A stretch of DNA of 16,213 nt from CADEFQ01 sp035433705 (GCA_035433705.1 DAORVK010000065.1:1-16213); one strand, 5' to 3'; positions 6,770 to 14,870 are shown, counted from the stretch's first letter. The notes: generated from the letters alone by a model not told the origin. Translations and numbers: made by a program.

Positions 6770-7927
6770 TCAGCTGATGATCTCGCCGCTGTGAAGCCGG
6801 CGCAGGAAATGCTCCAGCGGCAGCACGCGAGTGCCGTCGACTTCGAGTTCGGCATCGCCGCGATACACGATATAACTTCGCAGGCCCCGTGCGCTTCCCG
6901 ACTCCAGTGCCGCGATGCCGGACCGGAACTCGCGGCGGTAGCGACGACTTGCCTTGACCTCGATCGCGACCATGTCCCGCCCGTACCACCAGACGAAATC
7001 CACTTCGCCCCCGCTCGGCGTCGCCCAGTAGCCAAGGGATCCCTTTACGCCTGTGTAATGCATGTAGGCCCGCATCTCGTGGAGCACGAGGTGCTCGAGC
7101 AGCACGCCGTCCCAATCAGCGGGGGGCGGCTGCTCGAATCCGCCGATGGCGGCGTGCAACACGCCAGCGTCGAACCAGTAGAACCGGGGCTGCGCCACTT
7201 CCTTTACCTTGGCGCGTGGACGGTACGCCGGCAGCCACTCACCGAGCAGCGTATCCACGAGAATCTCGAAGTATCCACGCGCGGTCTCGCGGGAAACCTG
7301 TGCGTCTCGGGCAATCGCCGAGACATTCACAGTTCTCGATGCCGATAGCGCGGCCACTTCGAGAAACCGGCTGAAGGCACCCAGGTCGCGCGCGAGCCCC
7401 TCCGCCCGGATTTCCTCGGCGAGATACGTGGTCACGTAGGCTCGCAGATAATCCTCCCGCGCCGTGTCGTCCGCGGCGACGACGCTCAGGGGCATCGAGC
7501 CGTAGCGCAATAACTGATCGCCCGACACCGAAAAATCCATCTCGGCTGATGACAGCGGGAAGAGCTTGCGGAGAACGGCACGCCCGGCGAGCAGGTTTGC
7601 GCTCCCCCGCTTGAGCTTGCGGGCAGACGAGCCGGTCAGCACGAAGCGCTTGTAGCCCTTCTCTTCCATGAGGAAGTGGACCTCGTCCAGGAGCTTCGGC
7701 ACGCGCTGCACTTCGTCGACCACGATCCACTCGCTCTTCGCACGAGCCAGAACCTCGGCGCGAAACAGCATGGGATCACGCTCATATCGAAGGGCATTCT
7801 GGGGCGCGAGCAAATTGAAGACGTGCGCGCCCTCCAGTCGGGACCGGACCCAGGTGCTCTTCCCGGTGCCACGCGGCCCGAACAGGAAAAAGGCAGTACG
7901 AGGGGGGTCGAGCGAGCGTGGAAACAT
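6770..7927 (-). CDS. AAA_14/DUF4143 ATPase
   Basis: This 385-residue protein has an N-terminal AAA+ ATPase domain and a C-terminal DUF4143 domain. Walker A is GPRGTGKST (about 18-26), Walker B is WIVVDEVQ, and a sensor-like VLTGSSARKL follows. A winged-helix-like middle (SAIARDAQVSRETARGYFEIL) leads to a C-terminal domain with GGEVDFVWW and VAIEVKAS. Those motifs form the D-x(n)-E-x-K pattern of restriction-endonuclease-like folds. The family is widespread, often patchily distributed and of uncertain function; defence or stress roles have been suggested. The length is normal and the gene looks intact. It is not functionally related to the catabolic genes on both sides and adjoins a decayed PIN toxin, so it is probably part of an acquired patch. 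Start at ATG 7927; a small AT-rich palindrome lies 10 bp upstream. Confidence 0.9.
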   Translation of the reverse strand: MFPRSLDPPRTAFFLFGPRGTGKSTWVRSRLEGAHVFNLLAPQNALRYERDPMLFRAEVLARAKSEWIVVDEVQRVPKLLDEVHFLMEEKGYKRFVLTGSSARKLKRGSANLLAGRAVLRKLFPLSSAEMDFSVSGDQLLRYGSMPLSVVAADDTAREDYLRAYVTTYLAEEIRAEGLARDLGAFSRFLEVAALSASRTVNVSAIARDAQVSRETARGYFEILVDTLLGEWLPAYRPRAKVKEVAQPRFYWFDAGVLHAAIGGFEQPPPADWDGVLLEHLVLHEMRAYMHYTGVKGSLGYWATPSGGEVDFVWWYGRDMVAIEVKASRRYRREFRSGIAALESGSARGLRSYIVYRGDAELEVDGTRVLPLEHFLRRLHSGEIIS

Positions 7928-7937
7928 CGACGCCGAA

Positions 7938-7948
7938 TTTACCGTAAA
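7938..7948 (-). promoter_or_regulatory. Short AT-rich palindrome upstream of the AAA ATPase gene
   Basis: TTTACGGTAAA on the minus strand has 5-bp arms around a single central base, set in otherwise GC-rich DNA, and ends 10 nt before the ATPase start codon. It could be an operator, part of a promoter, or a translation-control element. Only the symmetry and position are seen; the role is a guess. The 88-bp gap between the ATPase start and the thiolase stop holds no gene that I can support. Confidence 0.25.
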
Positions 7949-8015
7949 AATGGCGACGATGCCAGCAGGGCGCCGCGAAGCGTGGCTACTTGTCGCCGGT
8001 CAACCTCGACATGAG

Positions 8016-9224
8016 TCAGGCGAGATCGAACAGCGCCGCAGCCCCCATGCCGCCACCGATGCACATGCTGACCACCACATGGCGCACACCGCGCCGACGG
8101 CCCTCGATGAGTGCGTGGCCCACAAGCCGCGAGCCCGACATGCCGAACGGATGGCCGATCGCGATCGCGCCGCCATTGACGTTGAGGCGATCGTTCGGAA
8201 TACCGAGCTGGTCCCGGCAGTACAGCACCTGACAGGCAAAGGCTTCGTTGATTTCCCACAGGCCGACATCGGCCACGGAAAGGCCCGTCAGCTTGAGCAG
8301 TTTCGGGATGGCGAACACCGGGCCGATGCCCATTTCGTCCGCGCGACAACCCGCGACCGCCATCGCGCGATACGCGCCCAGCGGGCGCAGATTGCGGCGC
8401 TTTGCCTCGTCGCGGCTCATGACGACGCAGGCGCTGGCGCCGTCCGAGAGCTGCGAGGCATTGCCTGCCGTAATGAAGCGACCTTCGCGCACCCACTGAC
8501 CGTTCTTCCAGACCGGCCTGAGCGCCGTGAGGCTCTCGAGCGTGGTATCCGGCCGGTTGCCTTCGTCCCGCTCGAGTGTCACGGCCTCCGTGCCGGTCGG
8601 GTTGCCCTCCTTGTCGAAAAGCTGCTTGACGCTCGCGAGCGGCACGATCTCCTCATCGAAGAGCCCCTCGCGCTGGGCCTTTGCGGTGCGCTGCTGGCTC
8701 TGCAGCGAGTATTCATCCTGTGCGGCGCGCGCGACGGCGTAGCGCTCGGCCACGAGCTCGGCCGTCTCGATCATCTGGATGTACGCCGTGGGCATCGCCT
8801 CGAGCACCGCCTTCGATTGCGCGCGGTAGGCGTTCTTGTGCTTGTTCTGGGTAAGCGAAATCGACTCGAGTCCGCCGGCCACCGCGATCTTGTGTTCGCC
8901 GACCATGATGCTCTTCGCGGCACTCGCGATCGCCACGAGGCCCGAGGCGCACATCCGGTCGATCGCCATGCCGCCCACGCTGTCCGGAAGACCTGCCGTA
9001 TAGGCGCACAGCCGGCCGAGGTTGTACCCCTGCGTGCCCTGCTGTGCGGCGATGCCGAGAATCACGTCATCGACATCGCCGCCCTCGACACCGGCCTTGG
9101 CGAGTGCGGCGCGGATCACGTGGCCACCGAGCACCGGCGCCTCGGTATCATTGAACGCACCGCGGTAGGCGCGACCAATCGGCGTGCGCGCGGTGGAGAC
9201 GATCACAGCTTCGGCAAGGCTCAT
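8016..9224 (-). CDS. Acetyl-CoA C-acyltransferase (thiolase)
   Basis: This 402-residue thiolase should cleave a 3-ketoacyl-CoA with CoA. The nucleophilic cysteine is C92 in DRMCASGLVA. The NEAFA loop is in WEINEAFACQ, the catalytic histidine is H358 in GGAIAIGHPFGMSGSR, and the second catalytic cysteine is C388 in MCIGGGMGAA. The substrate-loop motif NASQLSDGASA is standard. An open frame extends 21 codons further, but the start MSLAEAVIVST at 9224 fits the family, has AGGAA 6 nt upstream, and begins 10 bp after the MaoC stop. It is the last gene of the main catabolic block, probably the thiolytic step after the hydratase and dehydrogenases upstream. It differs from the FadA6-like thiolase at 13698-14852, so the two probably act on different ring-derived acyl-CoAs. 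Confidence 0.93.
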   Translation of the reverse strand: MSLAEAVIVSTARTPIGRAYRGAFNDTEAPVLGGHVIRAALAKAGVEGGDVDDVILGIAAQQGTQGYNLGRLCAYTAGLPDSVGGMAIDRMCASGLVAIASAAKSIMVGEHKIAVAGGLESISLTQNKHKNAYRAQSKAVLEAMPTAYIQMIETAELVAERYAVARAAQDEYSLQSQQRTAKAQREGLFDEEIVPLASVKQLFDKEGNPTGTEAVTLERDEGNRPDTTLESLTALRPVWKNGQWVREGRFITAGNASQLSDGASACVVMSRDEAKRRNLRPLGAYRAMAVAGCRADEMGIGPVFAIPKLLKLTGLSVADVGLWEINEAFACQVLYCRDQLGIPNDRLNVNGGAIAIGHPFGMSGSRLVGHALIEGRRRGVRHVVVSMCIGGGMGAAALFDLA

Positions 9225-9234
9225 CGGCAGTTCC

Positions 9235-9693
9235 TCACTTGAAATAGAGTCGGCTGATCGTGTCGACGACGCAGCCGGGCTTGGCACCGCCCTCGATTTC
9301 GACGGTGATGCGGATCGTGACCTGCACGCCGCCCTTCACTTCTTCGGCCGCGACCACCTCGCCGCGGCCGCGGATGCGCGACCCGACTCTTACCGGCGCC
9401 GGGAAGCGCACGCGCTCGCAGCCGTAGTTCACGCCCATCGTGAGGCCGTCATACGCCACGAGCTCCGGCAGGAACTTGCTCGCGAGGCTCAGCGTCAGGT
9501 AGCCGTGCGCGATGCAGCCACCGAACGGGCCTGCGGCCGCACGCGCTGCATCCACGTGAATCCACTGGTGGTCGTCCGTGGCGTCAGCAAAGAGATTGAT
9601 GCGCTCCTGCGAGAGCGTCATCCATTCGGTGACGCCGAGATCGCGACCGACAGCCCCCAGCACACCCGCCACGGAATCGAATTTCTGTGTCAT
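9235..9693 (-). CDS. MaoC-family (NodN-like) enoyl-CoA hydratase
   Basis: This 152-residue single hot-dog-domain protein carries the hydratase-2 signature in the form FADATDDHQWIHVD. D41 and H46 fit the catalytic Asp/His of the D-x-N-P-x-H motif, with Q and W in place of N and P. GPFGGCIAHGYLTLSL follows as usual. MaoC hydratases typically make (R)-3-hydroxyacyl-CoA. It lies between the IpdF-like SDR (14-bp gap) and a thiolase (10-bp gap), consistent with a beta-oxidation step on a ring-derived acyl-CoA. The start MTQKFDSV at 9693 is chosen; upstream codons in the same frame overlap the IpdF-like gene and read as non-homologous sequence. Confidence 0.88.
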   Translation of the reverse strand: MTQKFDSVAGVLGAVGRDLGVTEWMTLSQERINLFADATDDHQWIHVDAARAAAGPFGGCIAHGYLTLSLASKFLPELVAYDGLTMGVNYGCERVRFPAPVRVGSRIRGRGEVVAAEEVKGGVQVTIRITVEIEGGAKPGCVVDTISRLYFK

Positions 9694-9707
9694 CGCTTCA
9701 CACTCCC

Positions 9708-10493
9708 TCAGGCATGCTGCGAGCTGACCGAGACCACTTCGCCGGTCATGTAGGACGAATAGTCGCTCGCGAGGAAAACCATCACGTTCGCCACCTCCCA
9801 CGGCTCGGCGCCCCGCCCGAAGGCTTCACGGGACTCGAGTTGGGCGAGCAATTCCTCGGACGCCGACTTGCGCAGGAACGCGTGGATCGCGATCGAGGGA
9901 GCCACGGCATTGACCCGCACCCCGAATTCGGCGGCCTCGATCGCCGCGCAGCGCGTGAGGGCCATCACGCCCGCCTTGGCCGCGGCGTAGTGCGCCTGCT
10001 CGACCTGGGCCCGCCAGCCGAGCACCGAGGCGTTGTTGACGATGACACCGCGGCCGCGCGGCTGCATGATCTTCAGCGCAGCGCGCGTCATGCGAAAAGT
10101 GCCGGTGAGCGTGATGTCCAGGACCTTCGCCCACTCCTCGTCCGCCATCTCGACGATGCGCTTGCTGGTGCCGAGACCCGCATTGTTCACCAGCACATCG
10201 ATGTGGCCCATCTCCCGCTGCGCGAAAGCGAACAGCGCCTGGACGTTGTCTTCTTTCGAGACGTCACATAGCTGGCCGTGGACTGCCTCGAGCCCCGTGT
10301 CCCTGCGAATGGCGGCGACCGCCTCGGCCAGCCGGCGTTCGTGGATGTCGCTCACGACGAGGGCCCGGGCGCCCTCCTCGGCACAGCGCTTCGCGACCGC
10401 GAAGCCGATCCCGGCGCCGGCGGCAGCGGTCACGAGCACGGTCCTGTCGCGCAGCAGTCCGTGCGCGGGTACGTAATCCGGAGGTGGTCTCAT
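9708..10493 (-). CDS. ipdF: IpdF-like SDR of steroid C/D-ring degradation
   Basis: This 261-residue short-chain dehydrogenase has an unusual nucleotide motif, TAAAGAGIG (22-30), then SDIHERRL, NNAG (103-106), and the catalytic set S156, Y169, K173 within VIVNNASVLGWRAQ and HYAAAKAGVMALTRC. VTAAAGxGIG, NNASVLGWRAQ and the tail SDYSSYMTGEVVSVSSQH recall IpdF (Rv3559c) of Mycobacterium tuberculosis, a KstR2-regulon dehydrogenase acting on the hydroxyl/keto position of HIP-CoA-derived intermediates. The direct neighbour upstream (27-bp gap) is a FadE30-like ACAD, the same pairing as Rv3560c-Rv3559c. A good ribosome-binding site (GGAAG) lies just before ATG 10493. The precise substrate is inferred from the homolog. 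Confidence 0.82.
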   Translation of the reverse strand: MRPPPDYVPAHGLLRDRTVLVTAAAGAGIGFAVAKRCAEEGARALVVSDIHERRLAEAVAAIRRDTGLEAVHGQLCDVSKEDNVQALFAFAQREMGHIDVLVNNAGLGTSKRIVEMADEEWAKVLDITLTGTFRMTRAALKIMQPRGRGVIVNNASVLGWRAQVEQAHYAAAKAGVMALTRCAAIEAAEFGVRVNAVAPSIAIHAFLRKSASEELLAQLESREAFGRGAEPWEVANVMVFLASDYSSYMTGEVVSVSSQHA

Positions 10494-10520
10494 GGGCTTC
10501 CTTCGCGATCGGGTGGCGCC

Positions 10521-11687
10521 TCAGCGCGGCATGCCGAGCGCGCGCTCGGCGATCAGGTTGAGCTGAATCTCGTTGGTACCGGCATAGATCGTGTCGGAGC
10601 GGCTGAAGAGCCAGACCTGCCGCAGCTTCTGCGCCATCGGGTCGTCGTCGGGGAGGCAGGCCGCGGCGCCGAGTACATCGGCGGCGAGGCGGCCAAAATC
10701 CCGCCGCCAGTTCGACCACACGTATTTGGCGATGTAAGCCTCGCGCGAGACGTGCACGCCGCCGCTCGCGGCCTCATCCTGCGCCAGCACGCGCAATGCG
10801 TTGCAACGCAGGGCATCGAGTGTCGCAGCTGCCTGCGCAATTCGCTGACGCAGCGCGGGATCGCGCGCCGCACCGTTGCGTCGCGCCACGTCGATGAGGC
10901 ACTGCATTTCGCGCTCGAACCCGGCCTGCTGGCCGAGCGTGGACACACCGCGCTCGAAGCCGAGCAGCGCCATGGCCACCTTCCAGCCCTCGCCGGGAGC
11001 GCCGAGATGCAGGGCGCCCTCGGTGCGCGCGCCGTCGAAGAACACTTCGTTGAATTCCGACTCGCCGGTGATCTGCCGGATGGGCCGGATCGTGACACCT
11101 GCCTGCCGCAGCGGCACGAGCAACATCACGAGACCCTTGTGACGCTGCGACCCCGGCTCGCAACGCGCCACCACGAAAATCCAGTCGGACTCATGGGCCC
11201 ACGAGGTCCAGGTCTTCTGTCCGTCGATCACCCAGCTGTCGCCCTCGAGCCGGGCGCGGGTCTGCACATTCGCGAGGTCGGAGCCCGCATTGGGTTCGGA
11301 ATAGCCCTGCGCCCAGTATTCAGTGCCCGCGAGGATACCGGGCAGGAAGCGCTGTTGCTGCTCCCGCGTGCCGAAGGCCATCAGCGTGGGCGCGAGCAAG
11401 GTCTCGCCGATGTGCCCGAGACGCCCGGGCCCGCCGGCCCGCACATATTCCTCGTGGAACACGACCTGTTGTGAAAGCGGCAGCGCCCGCCCGCCGTGCT
11501 CTCCTGGCCAGCCGATGCCAACCCAGCCCCCGCGCGCCAGCTCCTGTTCCCAGCGCTTGGCGAGCTTCGGGTCGTAGCCGGTGTCCCCGAGGCCGCTGCA
11601 GTTGCGTATCGGCTCGAACTCACCACGCAGGTGCTGCTGCATCCATGTGGCGATCTCGGCACGGAAGGCTTCGTAGTCCGTGGTCAT
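10521..11687 (-). CDS. fadE30: FadE30-like acyl-CoA dehydrogenase (catalytic alpha type)
   Basis: This 388-residue FAD acyl-CoA dehydrogenase carries QGYSEPNAGSD (127-137), WTSWAH near 160, ITGESEFNEVFFDGAR (206-221), and MALLGFERGVSTLGQQ (239-254). It ends in Y368-AGTNEIQ. The glutamate used by medium-chain dehydrogenases (YEGT) is alanine here; the probable base is E245 in FERG, the position used by isovaleryl-CoA dehydrogenase. The FNEVFF and FERGVSTLGQQ blocks recall FadE30 (Rv3560c), which desaturates the propionyl side chain of HIP-CoA derivatives. The IpdF-like gene follows. The start at ATG 11687 overlaps the TGA of the beta-type ACAD upstream (ATGA), suggesting coupled translation and perhaps a joint complex. 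A longer frame to 11804 is rejected because it runs inside that upstream gene. Confidence 0.86.
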   Translation of the reverse strand: MTTDYEAFRAEIATWMQQHLRGEFEPIRNCSGLGDTGYDPKLAKRWEQELARGGWVGIGWPGEHGGRALPLSQQVVFHEEYVRAGGPGRLGHIGETLLAPTLMAFGTREQQQRFLPGILAGTEYWAQGYSEPNAGSDLANVQTRARLEGDSWVIDGQKTWTSWAHESDWIFVVARCEPGSQRHKGLVMLLVPLRQAGVTIRPIRQITGESEFNEVFFDGARTEGALHLGAPGEGWKVAMALLGFERGVSTLGQQAGFEREMQCLIDVARRNGAARDPALRQRIAQAAATLDALRCNALRVLAQDEAASGGVHVSREAYIAKYVWSNWRRDFGRLAADVLGAAACLPDDDPMAQKLRQVWLFSRSDTIYAGTNEIQLNLIAERALGMPR

Positions 11688-12805
11688 GCCGCAGCCCCAT
11701 CCAGCAGCGTGGCGGCGAGGTGCTCGCGCCACTCGGAGGAGGTTCCGAGCCACGAGCGCGTAGCCTGCGCACGCTTGAAATAGAGGTGCGGGTCGAACTC
11801 CCACGTGAAGCCGACGCCACCGTGCAACTGGATCGCCTCCTGCGTGCAGTACTGGGCCGCATCATCCGCCAGACATCGCGCCATCGTGGCGAGCCGGAGC
11901 GCACGGCCCTCGTGCGGCCCGCCATCGAATTCACGGGCCGCGCCCAGCGCGGCCGAGCGCGCGAGCTCCACCGCGACCATCATCTGCGCGCAGCGATGCT
12001 TGAGCGCCTGGAATGTGGCGAGGGGCTTGCCGAACTGCACGCGTTGCGCCAGGTGGGCGACCGTGAGGTCGAGGCACTGCTGCGCCACGCCCACCAGCTC
12101 CGCGGCCAGCACGACTGCCGTCAGTCGTCGACTGCGCGCGAGCGCACGATCGACTGCCGCGCCGCGCCCAAGACAGTCGGCCGCCGGTATCTGTACGTTT
12201 TTCAAGCCCACTTCCGCCAGCGGGCGCGTGGCGTCGTGATTGGCTCTCGGGTGCCGGGTAACGCCCGGCGCATCCAGTGCCACGGCAAGGAGCAGGCGCC
12301 CGGCCTGGGCCTGCACGGGCAGCAGCAACCACTGCGCGGCCATCGCGGCCGGCACCGCGGGCAGCACCCCGTCGAGCCGCCAGCCCGCGCCCTCAGGCCG
12401 CGCCGCGAGCGGGGCGCCAGCCAACAGACCGATGTCCTGTGCCACGATCCGCTCACCGCTTGCGAGGGAGGGCAGCCAGCGCGCAGCGACAGCGGCGTCG
12501 TCCAGGGACTTGATCGTCGTGCCCGCCAGCACCGCGCTCTCGAGCCAGGGCACGCAGGCAAGGCGACGACCGAACTGCTCGGCAACCAGCACGAGTTCCG
12601 TGACACCGAGGCCGAGCCCGCCGTGCGCCTCGGGAATATGCAATCCACAGGCGCCCAGCTCGCCGATCTGTGCCCACAGCGCCGCGTCGAAGCCTTCGCC
12701 TTCGAACGCTGCACGCCGCATGCGCGTCGAGTCGCTCGCATCGGCGAGCAGTTGCTCGACCGAACTGGCGATCTGGCGCTGCTCTTCGGTGAGCTTGAGA
12801 TCCAT
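11684..12805 (-). CDS. Acyl-CoA dehydrogenase, beta-type subunit lacking a recognisable catalytic Glu
   Basis: This 373-residue ACAD-fold protein starts MDLKLTEEQRQ at ATG 12805, with GGGGAG just before it and 11 bp after the SDR stop. It has HIPEAHGGLGLGVTELVL (56-73), the conserved AQRVQFGKPLATFQALKH segment that contacts FAD, and AIQLHGGVGFTWEFDPHLYFKRA near the C-terminus. Neither usual catalytic position holds Glu: the helix-G site reads RSRRLTAV, and the C-terminal site reads WLGTSSEW. This is typical of the smaller, non-catalytic partner in steroid ACAD heterotetramers of Actinobacteria (such as FadE26-27 or FadE31-32). It overlaps the FadE30-like gene by ATGA, so that protein is its likely partner, although mycobacterial FadE30 is not known to need one. 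Confidence 0.87.
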   Translation of the reverse strand: MDLKLTEEQRQIASSVEQLLADASDSTRMRRAAFEGEGFDAALWAQIGELGACGLHIPEAHGGLGLGVTELVLVAEQFGRRLACVPWLESAVLAGTTIKSLDDAAVAARWLPSLASGERIVAQDIGLLAGAPLAARPEGAGWRLDGVLPAVPAAMAAQWLLLPVQAQAGRLLLAVALDAPGVTRHPRANHDATRPLAEVGLKNVQIPAADCLGRGAAVDRALARSRRLTAVVLAAELVGVAQQCLDLTVAHLAQRVQFGKPLATFQALKHRCAQMMVAVELARSAALGAAREFDGGPHEGRALRLATMARCLADDAAQYCTQEAIQLHGGVGFTWEFDPHLYFKRAQATRSWLGTSSEWREHLAATLLDGAAA

Positions 12806-12816
12806 CGCTCCCCGCC

Positions 12817-13692
12817 TCAGCTGCCGTAGACCTTCTGCGCGGGCCGCCCCTCGGCGATCAGCTGGTCCACGACCTTGGTGAGTTCCTTCGGCTCCCAGCG
12901 CGCTCCCTTGTCGGTGATCTTGCCCGTTCGCCAGCCCTCGGCGACCGACAGCTCTCCGCCCTTGGCCTCGAAGCACTGCCCGGTCACATGGGCCGAAAGC
13001 GGGCTGCCGAGCCAGACGACGATGGAAGCGACATTCATCGGGTCCCAGACGTCGAAGCCCGACTCGGGCTTCTTCACCATATCGGGCATCGCGCTTTCAG
13101 TCATGGCCGTGCGTGCAGCCGGTGCGAGGCTGTTCACGGTGATGCCGTAGCGCTTCATCTCCACGGCCTGCACCAGCGTCAGTGCCGCAATGCCACCCTT
13201 GGCCGCCGAATAATTGCTCTGCGCAACGGAGCCCTGCAGCCCCGCGCCCGAACTCGTATTGATGATGCGCGCATCGACCGGCTTGCCGGCCTTGCTGGCA
13301 TCGCGCCAGCGACGCCCGAGCACGCTCGCGAGGCAGAAGTGCCCCTTGAGATGCACCCGCATCACGGTGTCCCAGTCTTCCTCGCTGAGCGAGAGGAACA
13401 TGCGATCGCGCAGCACGCCGGCATTGTTCACGAGCACGTGCACCTCGCCGAACGCGGCGAGCGCGGCATCGGCGATCCCCTTCGCTCCCTCGAGCGTCGT
13501 GATATCGCCACTGTTCGCGAGCGCCTGCCCGCCCTTTGCCTTGATCTCCGCCACCACGCCCTGCGCGGCTTCGCCGCGGATGTCGTTGACGACGACGTTG
13601 GCGCCCTCGGCCGCGAAGGAGAGCGCGTAGGCACGCCCCAGACCGCCGCCGGCGCCAGTGATGATTACGGTGCGTCCGTCACAGATTCCCAT
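12817..13692 (-). CDS. SDR, MFE-2-like (R)-3-hydroxyacyl-CoA dehydrogenase
   Basis: This 291-residue short-chain dehydrogenase has TGAGGGLG (12-19), VVVNDIRG (33-40), NNAG (89-92), and the catalytic set S148, Y161, K165 in INTSSGAGLQG and SNYSAAKGGIAALT. NDIRG, the GLQG loop and the long C-terminal tail are typical of the dehydrogenase unit of peroxisomal multifunctional enzyme 2 and of steroid-locus SDRs such as Rv3548c; that unit oxidises (R)-3-hydroxyacyl-CoA. It lies 5 bp after the FadA6-like thiolase and 11 bp before a beta-type ACAD. Together with the MaoC hydratase it could form an (R)-specific hydration and oxidation route. Start at ATG 13692. Confidence 0.87.
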   Translation of the reverse strand: MGICDGRTVIITGAGGGLGRAYALSFAAEGANVVVNDIRGEAAQGVVAEIKAKGGQALANSGDITTLEGAKGIADAALAAFGEVHVLVNNAGVLRDRMFLSLSEEDWDTVMRVHLKGHFCLASVLGRRWRDASKAGKPVDARIINTSSGAGLQGSVAQSNYSAAKGGIAALTLVQAVEMKRYGITVNSLAPAARTAMTESAMPDMVKKPESGFDVWDPMNVASIVVWLGSPLSAHVTGQCFEAKGGELSVAEGWRTGKITDKGARWEPKELTKVVDQLIAEGRPAQKVYGS

Positions 13693-13697
13693 GGTAC

Positions 13698-14852
13698 TTA
13701 TCCCAGCCGTTCAATGATCGTCACGTTGGCCTGCCCGCCGCCTTCGCACATCGTCTGCAGTCCGTAGCGCTTGCCGGTGCGTTCGAGTTCGTGCAGCAGG
13801 GTCGTCATGAGCTTGGTGCCGCTCGCGCCGAGCGGGTGGCCGAGCGCGATCGCGCCGCCGTTCACGTTGATGCGCGCGTGGGGGTAGCCGGTTTCCTTGA
13901 GCCAGGCCATCACCACGGAAGCGAAGGCCTCGTTGATCTCGATGAGATCGATGTCCTCGAGCTTCATGCCGGCCTTTTCGAGGGCCCGCTTCGTGGCCGG
14001 GATGGGCGCGGTGAGATGCCAGATCGGGTCGTCGGCGAGCACCGACAGATGCACGATGCGCGCGCGTGGCGTGAGGCCATAGCGCTTGAGGGCCGCTTCC
14101 GAGACCACGAGCACGGCTGAAGACGCGTCGCAGACCGAACTGGAAACGGCCGCCGTGATCTTCGGATACGCGGGGTCGACCGGCTGCAGCGTCGCCATCT
14201 TCTCGAGCGTGCTGACGCGCGCGGTCTCGTCCATCCGGAACTCGCCGTAGGGCACCACTTCGCGGTCGAAGCGCCCTTCGGCCATTGCGCGCAGCGCACG
14301 GTCATGGCTCTCCTTGGCGTAGACCTCCATCTGCTCGCGGCTGATGTGCCAGTGATCGGCGATGCGCTGCGCAGCGTAAAACTGGTTCACCGGCGCATCC
14401 TTGAAGCGCGCCTGCCAGCCCTTGCTCTGTGCGAACGGGGTCGTGAACCCGAGCGGCTGCCCCGCCAGCATCGCCGAGGAGATCGGGATGCTCGACATCG
14501 TCTGCACGCCACCGGCCAGTACCACGTCCTGGGTACCGCTCATCACGGCCTGCGCCGCGAAATGCACCGCCTGCTGCGAACTGCCGCATTGCCGGTCGAC
14601 CGTGGTGCCGGGCACGTTCATCGGCATCCCCGCCGCGAGCCACGCGGTGCGCGCGATGTCACCCGCAAGCGCGCCGATGGTGTCGACACAGCCGAAAATC
14701 ACGTCGTCGTACTCGGCCGCCGGAACCCGGTTGCGCTCGACGATCGCCTTCACGACATGTGCGCCAAGGTCGGCGCCATGCACCTGGGCCAGTGAGCCGT
14801 TGCGCCGGCCCGTGGGCGAGCGCAGCGCGTCGACAATGTAAGCCTCAGGCAT
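13698..14852 (-). CDS. fadA6: FadA6-like thiolase of steroid ring degradation
   Basis: This 384-residue thiolase has C89 in VDRQCGSSQQAVHFAAQA, the NEAFA loop in IEINEAFASVVMAWLKE, H339 in GGAIALGHPLGASGTK, and C369 in LQTMCEGGGQANVTI. The opening AYIVDALRSPTGRRNGSL, the CGSSQQ and PISSAM segments, and the C-terminus closely recall FadA6 (Rv3556c), a KstR2-regulon thiolase thought to act late in ring C/D breakdown. One segment differs from the usual substrate-loop consensus: SSSVCDASSAVL stands where NSSQISDGASA is typical. A strong ribosome-binding site (GGAGGAG, 7 nt) precedes ATG 14852. It lies 18 bp after a beta-type ACAD gene and 5 bp before an SDR, inside one transcription unit. Confidence 0.9.
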   Translation of the reverse strand: MPEAYIVDALRSPTGRRNGSLAQVHGADLGAHVVKAIVERNRVPAAEYDDVIFGCVDTIGALAGDIARTAWLAAGMPMNVPGTTVDRQCGSSQQAVHFAAQAVMSGTQDVVLAGGVQTMSSIPISSAMLAGQPLGFTTPFAQSKGWQARFKDAPVNQFYAAQRIADHWHISREQMEVYAKESHDRALRAMAEGRFDREVVPYGEFRMDETARVSTLEKMATLQPVDPAYPKITAAVSSSVCDASSAVLVVSEAALKRYGLTPRARIVHLSVLADDPIWHLTAPIPATKRALEKAGMKLEDIDLIEINEAFASVVMAWLKETGYPHARINVNGGAIALGHPLGASGTKLMTTLLHELERTGKRYGLQTMCEGGGQANVTIIERLG

Positions 14853-14870
14853 CGATGTACTCCTCCAGTC

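Noticed and set aside
7668..9242. 524-codon open frame on the + strand opposite the thiolase and ATPase genes
   Set aside because: Antisense shadow. It spans two unrelated minus-strand genes and the gap between them and has a His/Arg/Ala-rich low-information composition.
9225..9287. N-terminal extension of the thiolase by 21 codons
   Set aside because: The extension overlaps the MaoC gene, does not fit thiolases, and the internal ATG at 9224 has a good ribosome-binding site.
10278..12829. Two long + strand open frames opposite the FadE genes
   Set aside because: The opposite strand carries full-length acyl-CoA dehydrogenases with conserved FAD and substrate motifs. These frames show none.
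12806..12976. N-terminal extension of the beta-type acyl-CoA dehydrogenase by 57 codons
   Set aside because: It lies inside the upstream SDR gene and reads as non-homologous sequence. MDLKLTEEQ is the usual family start.
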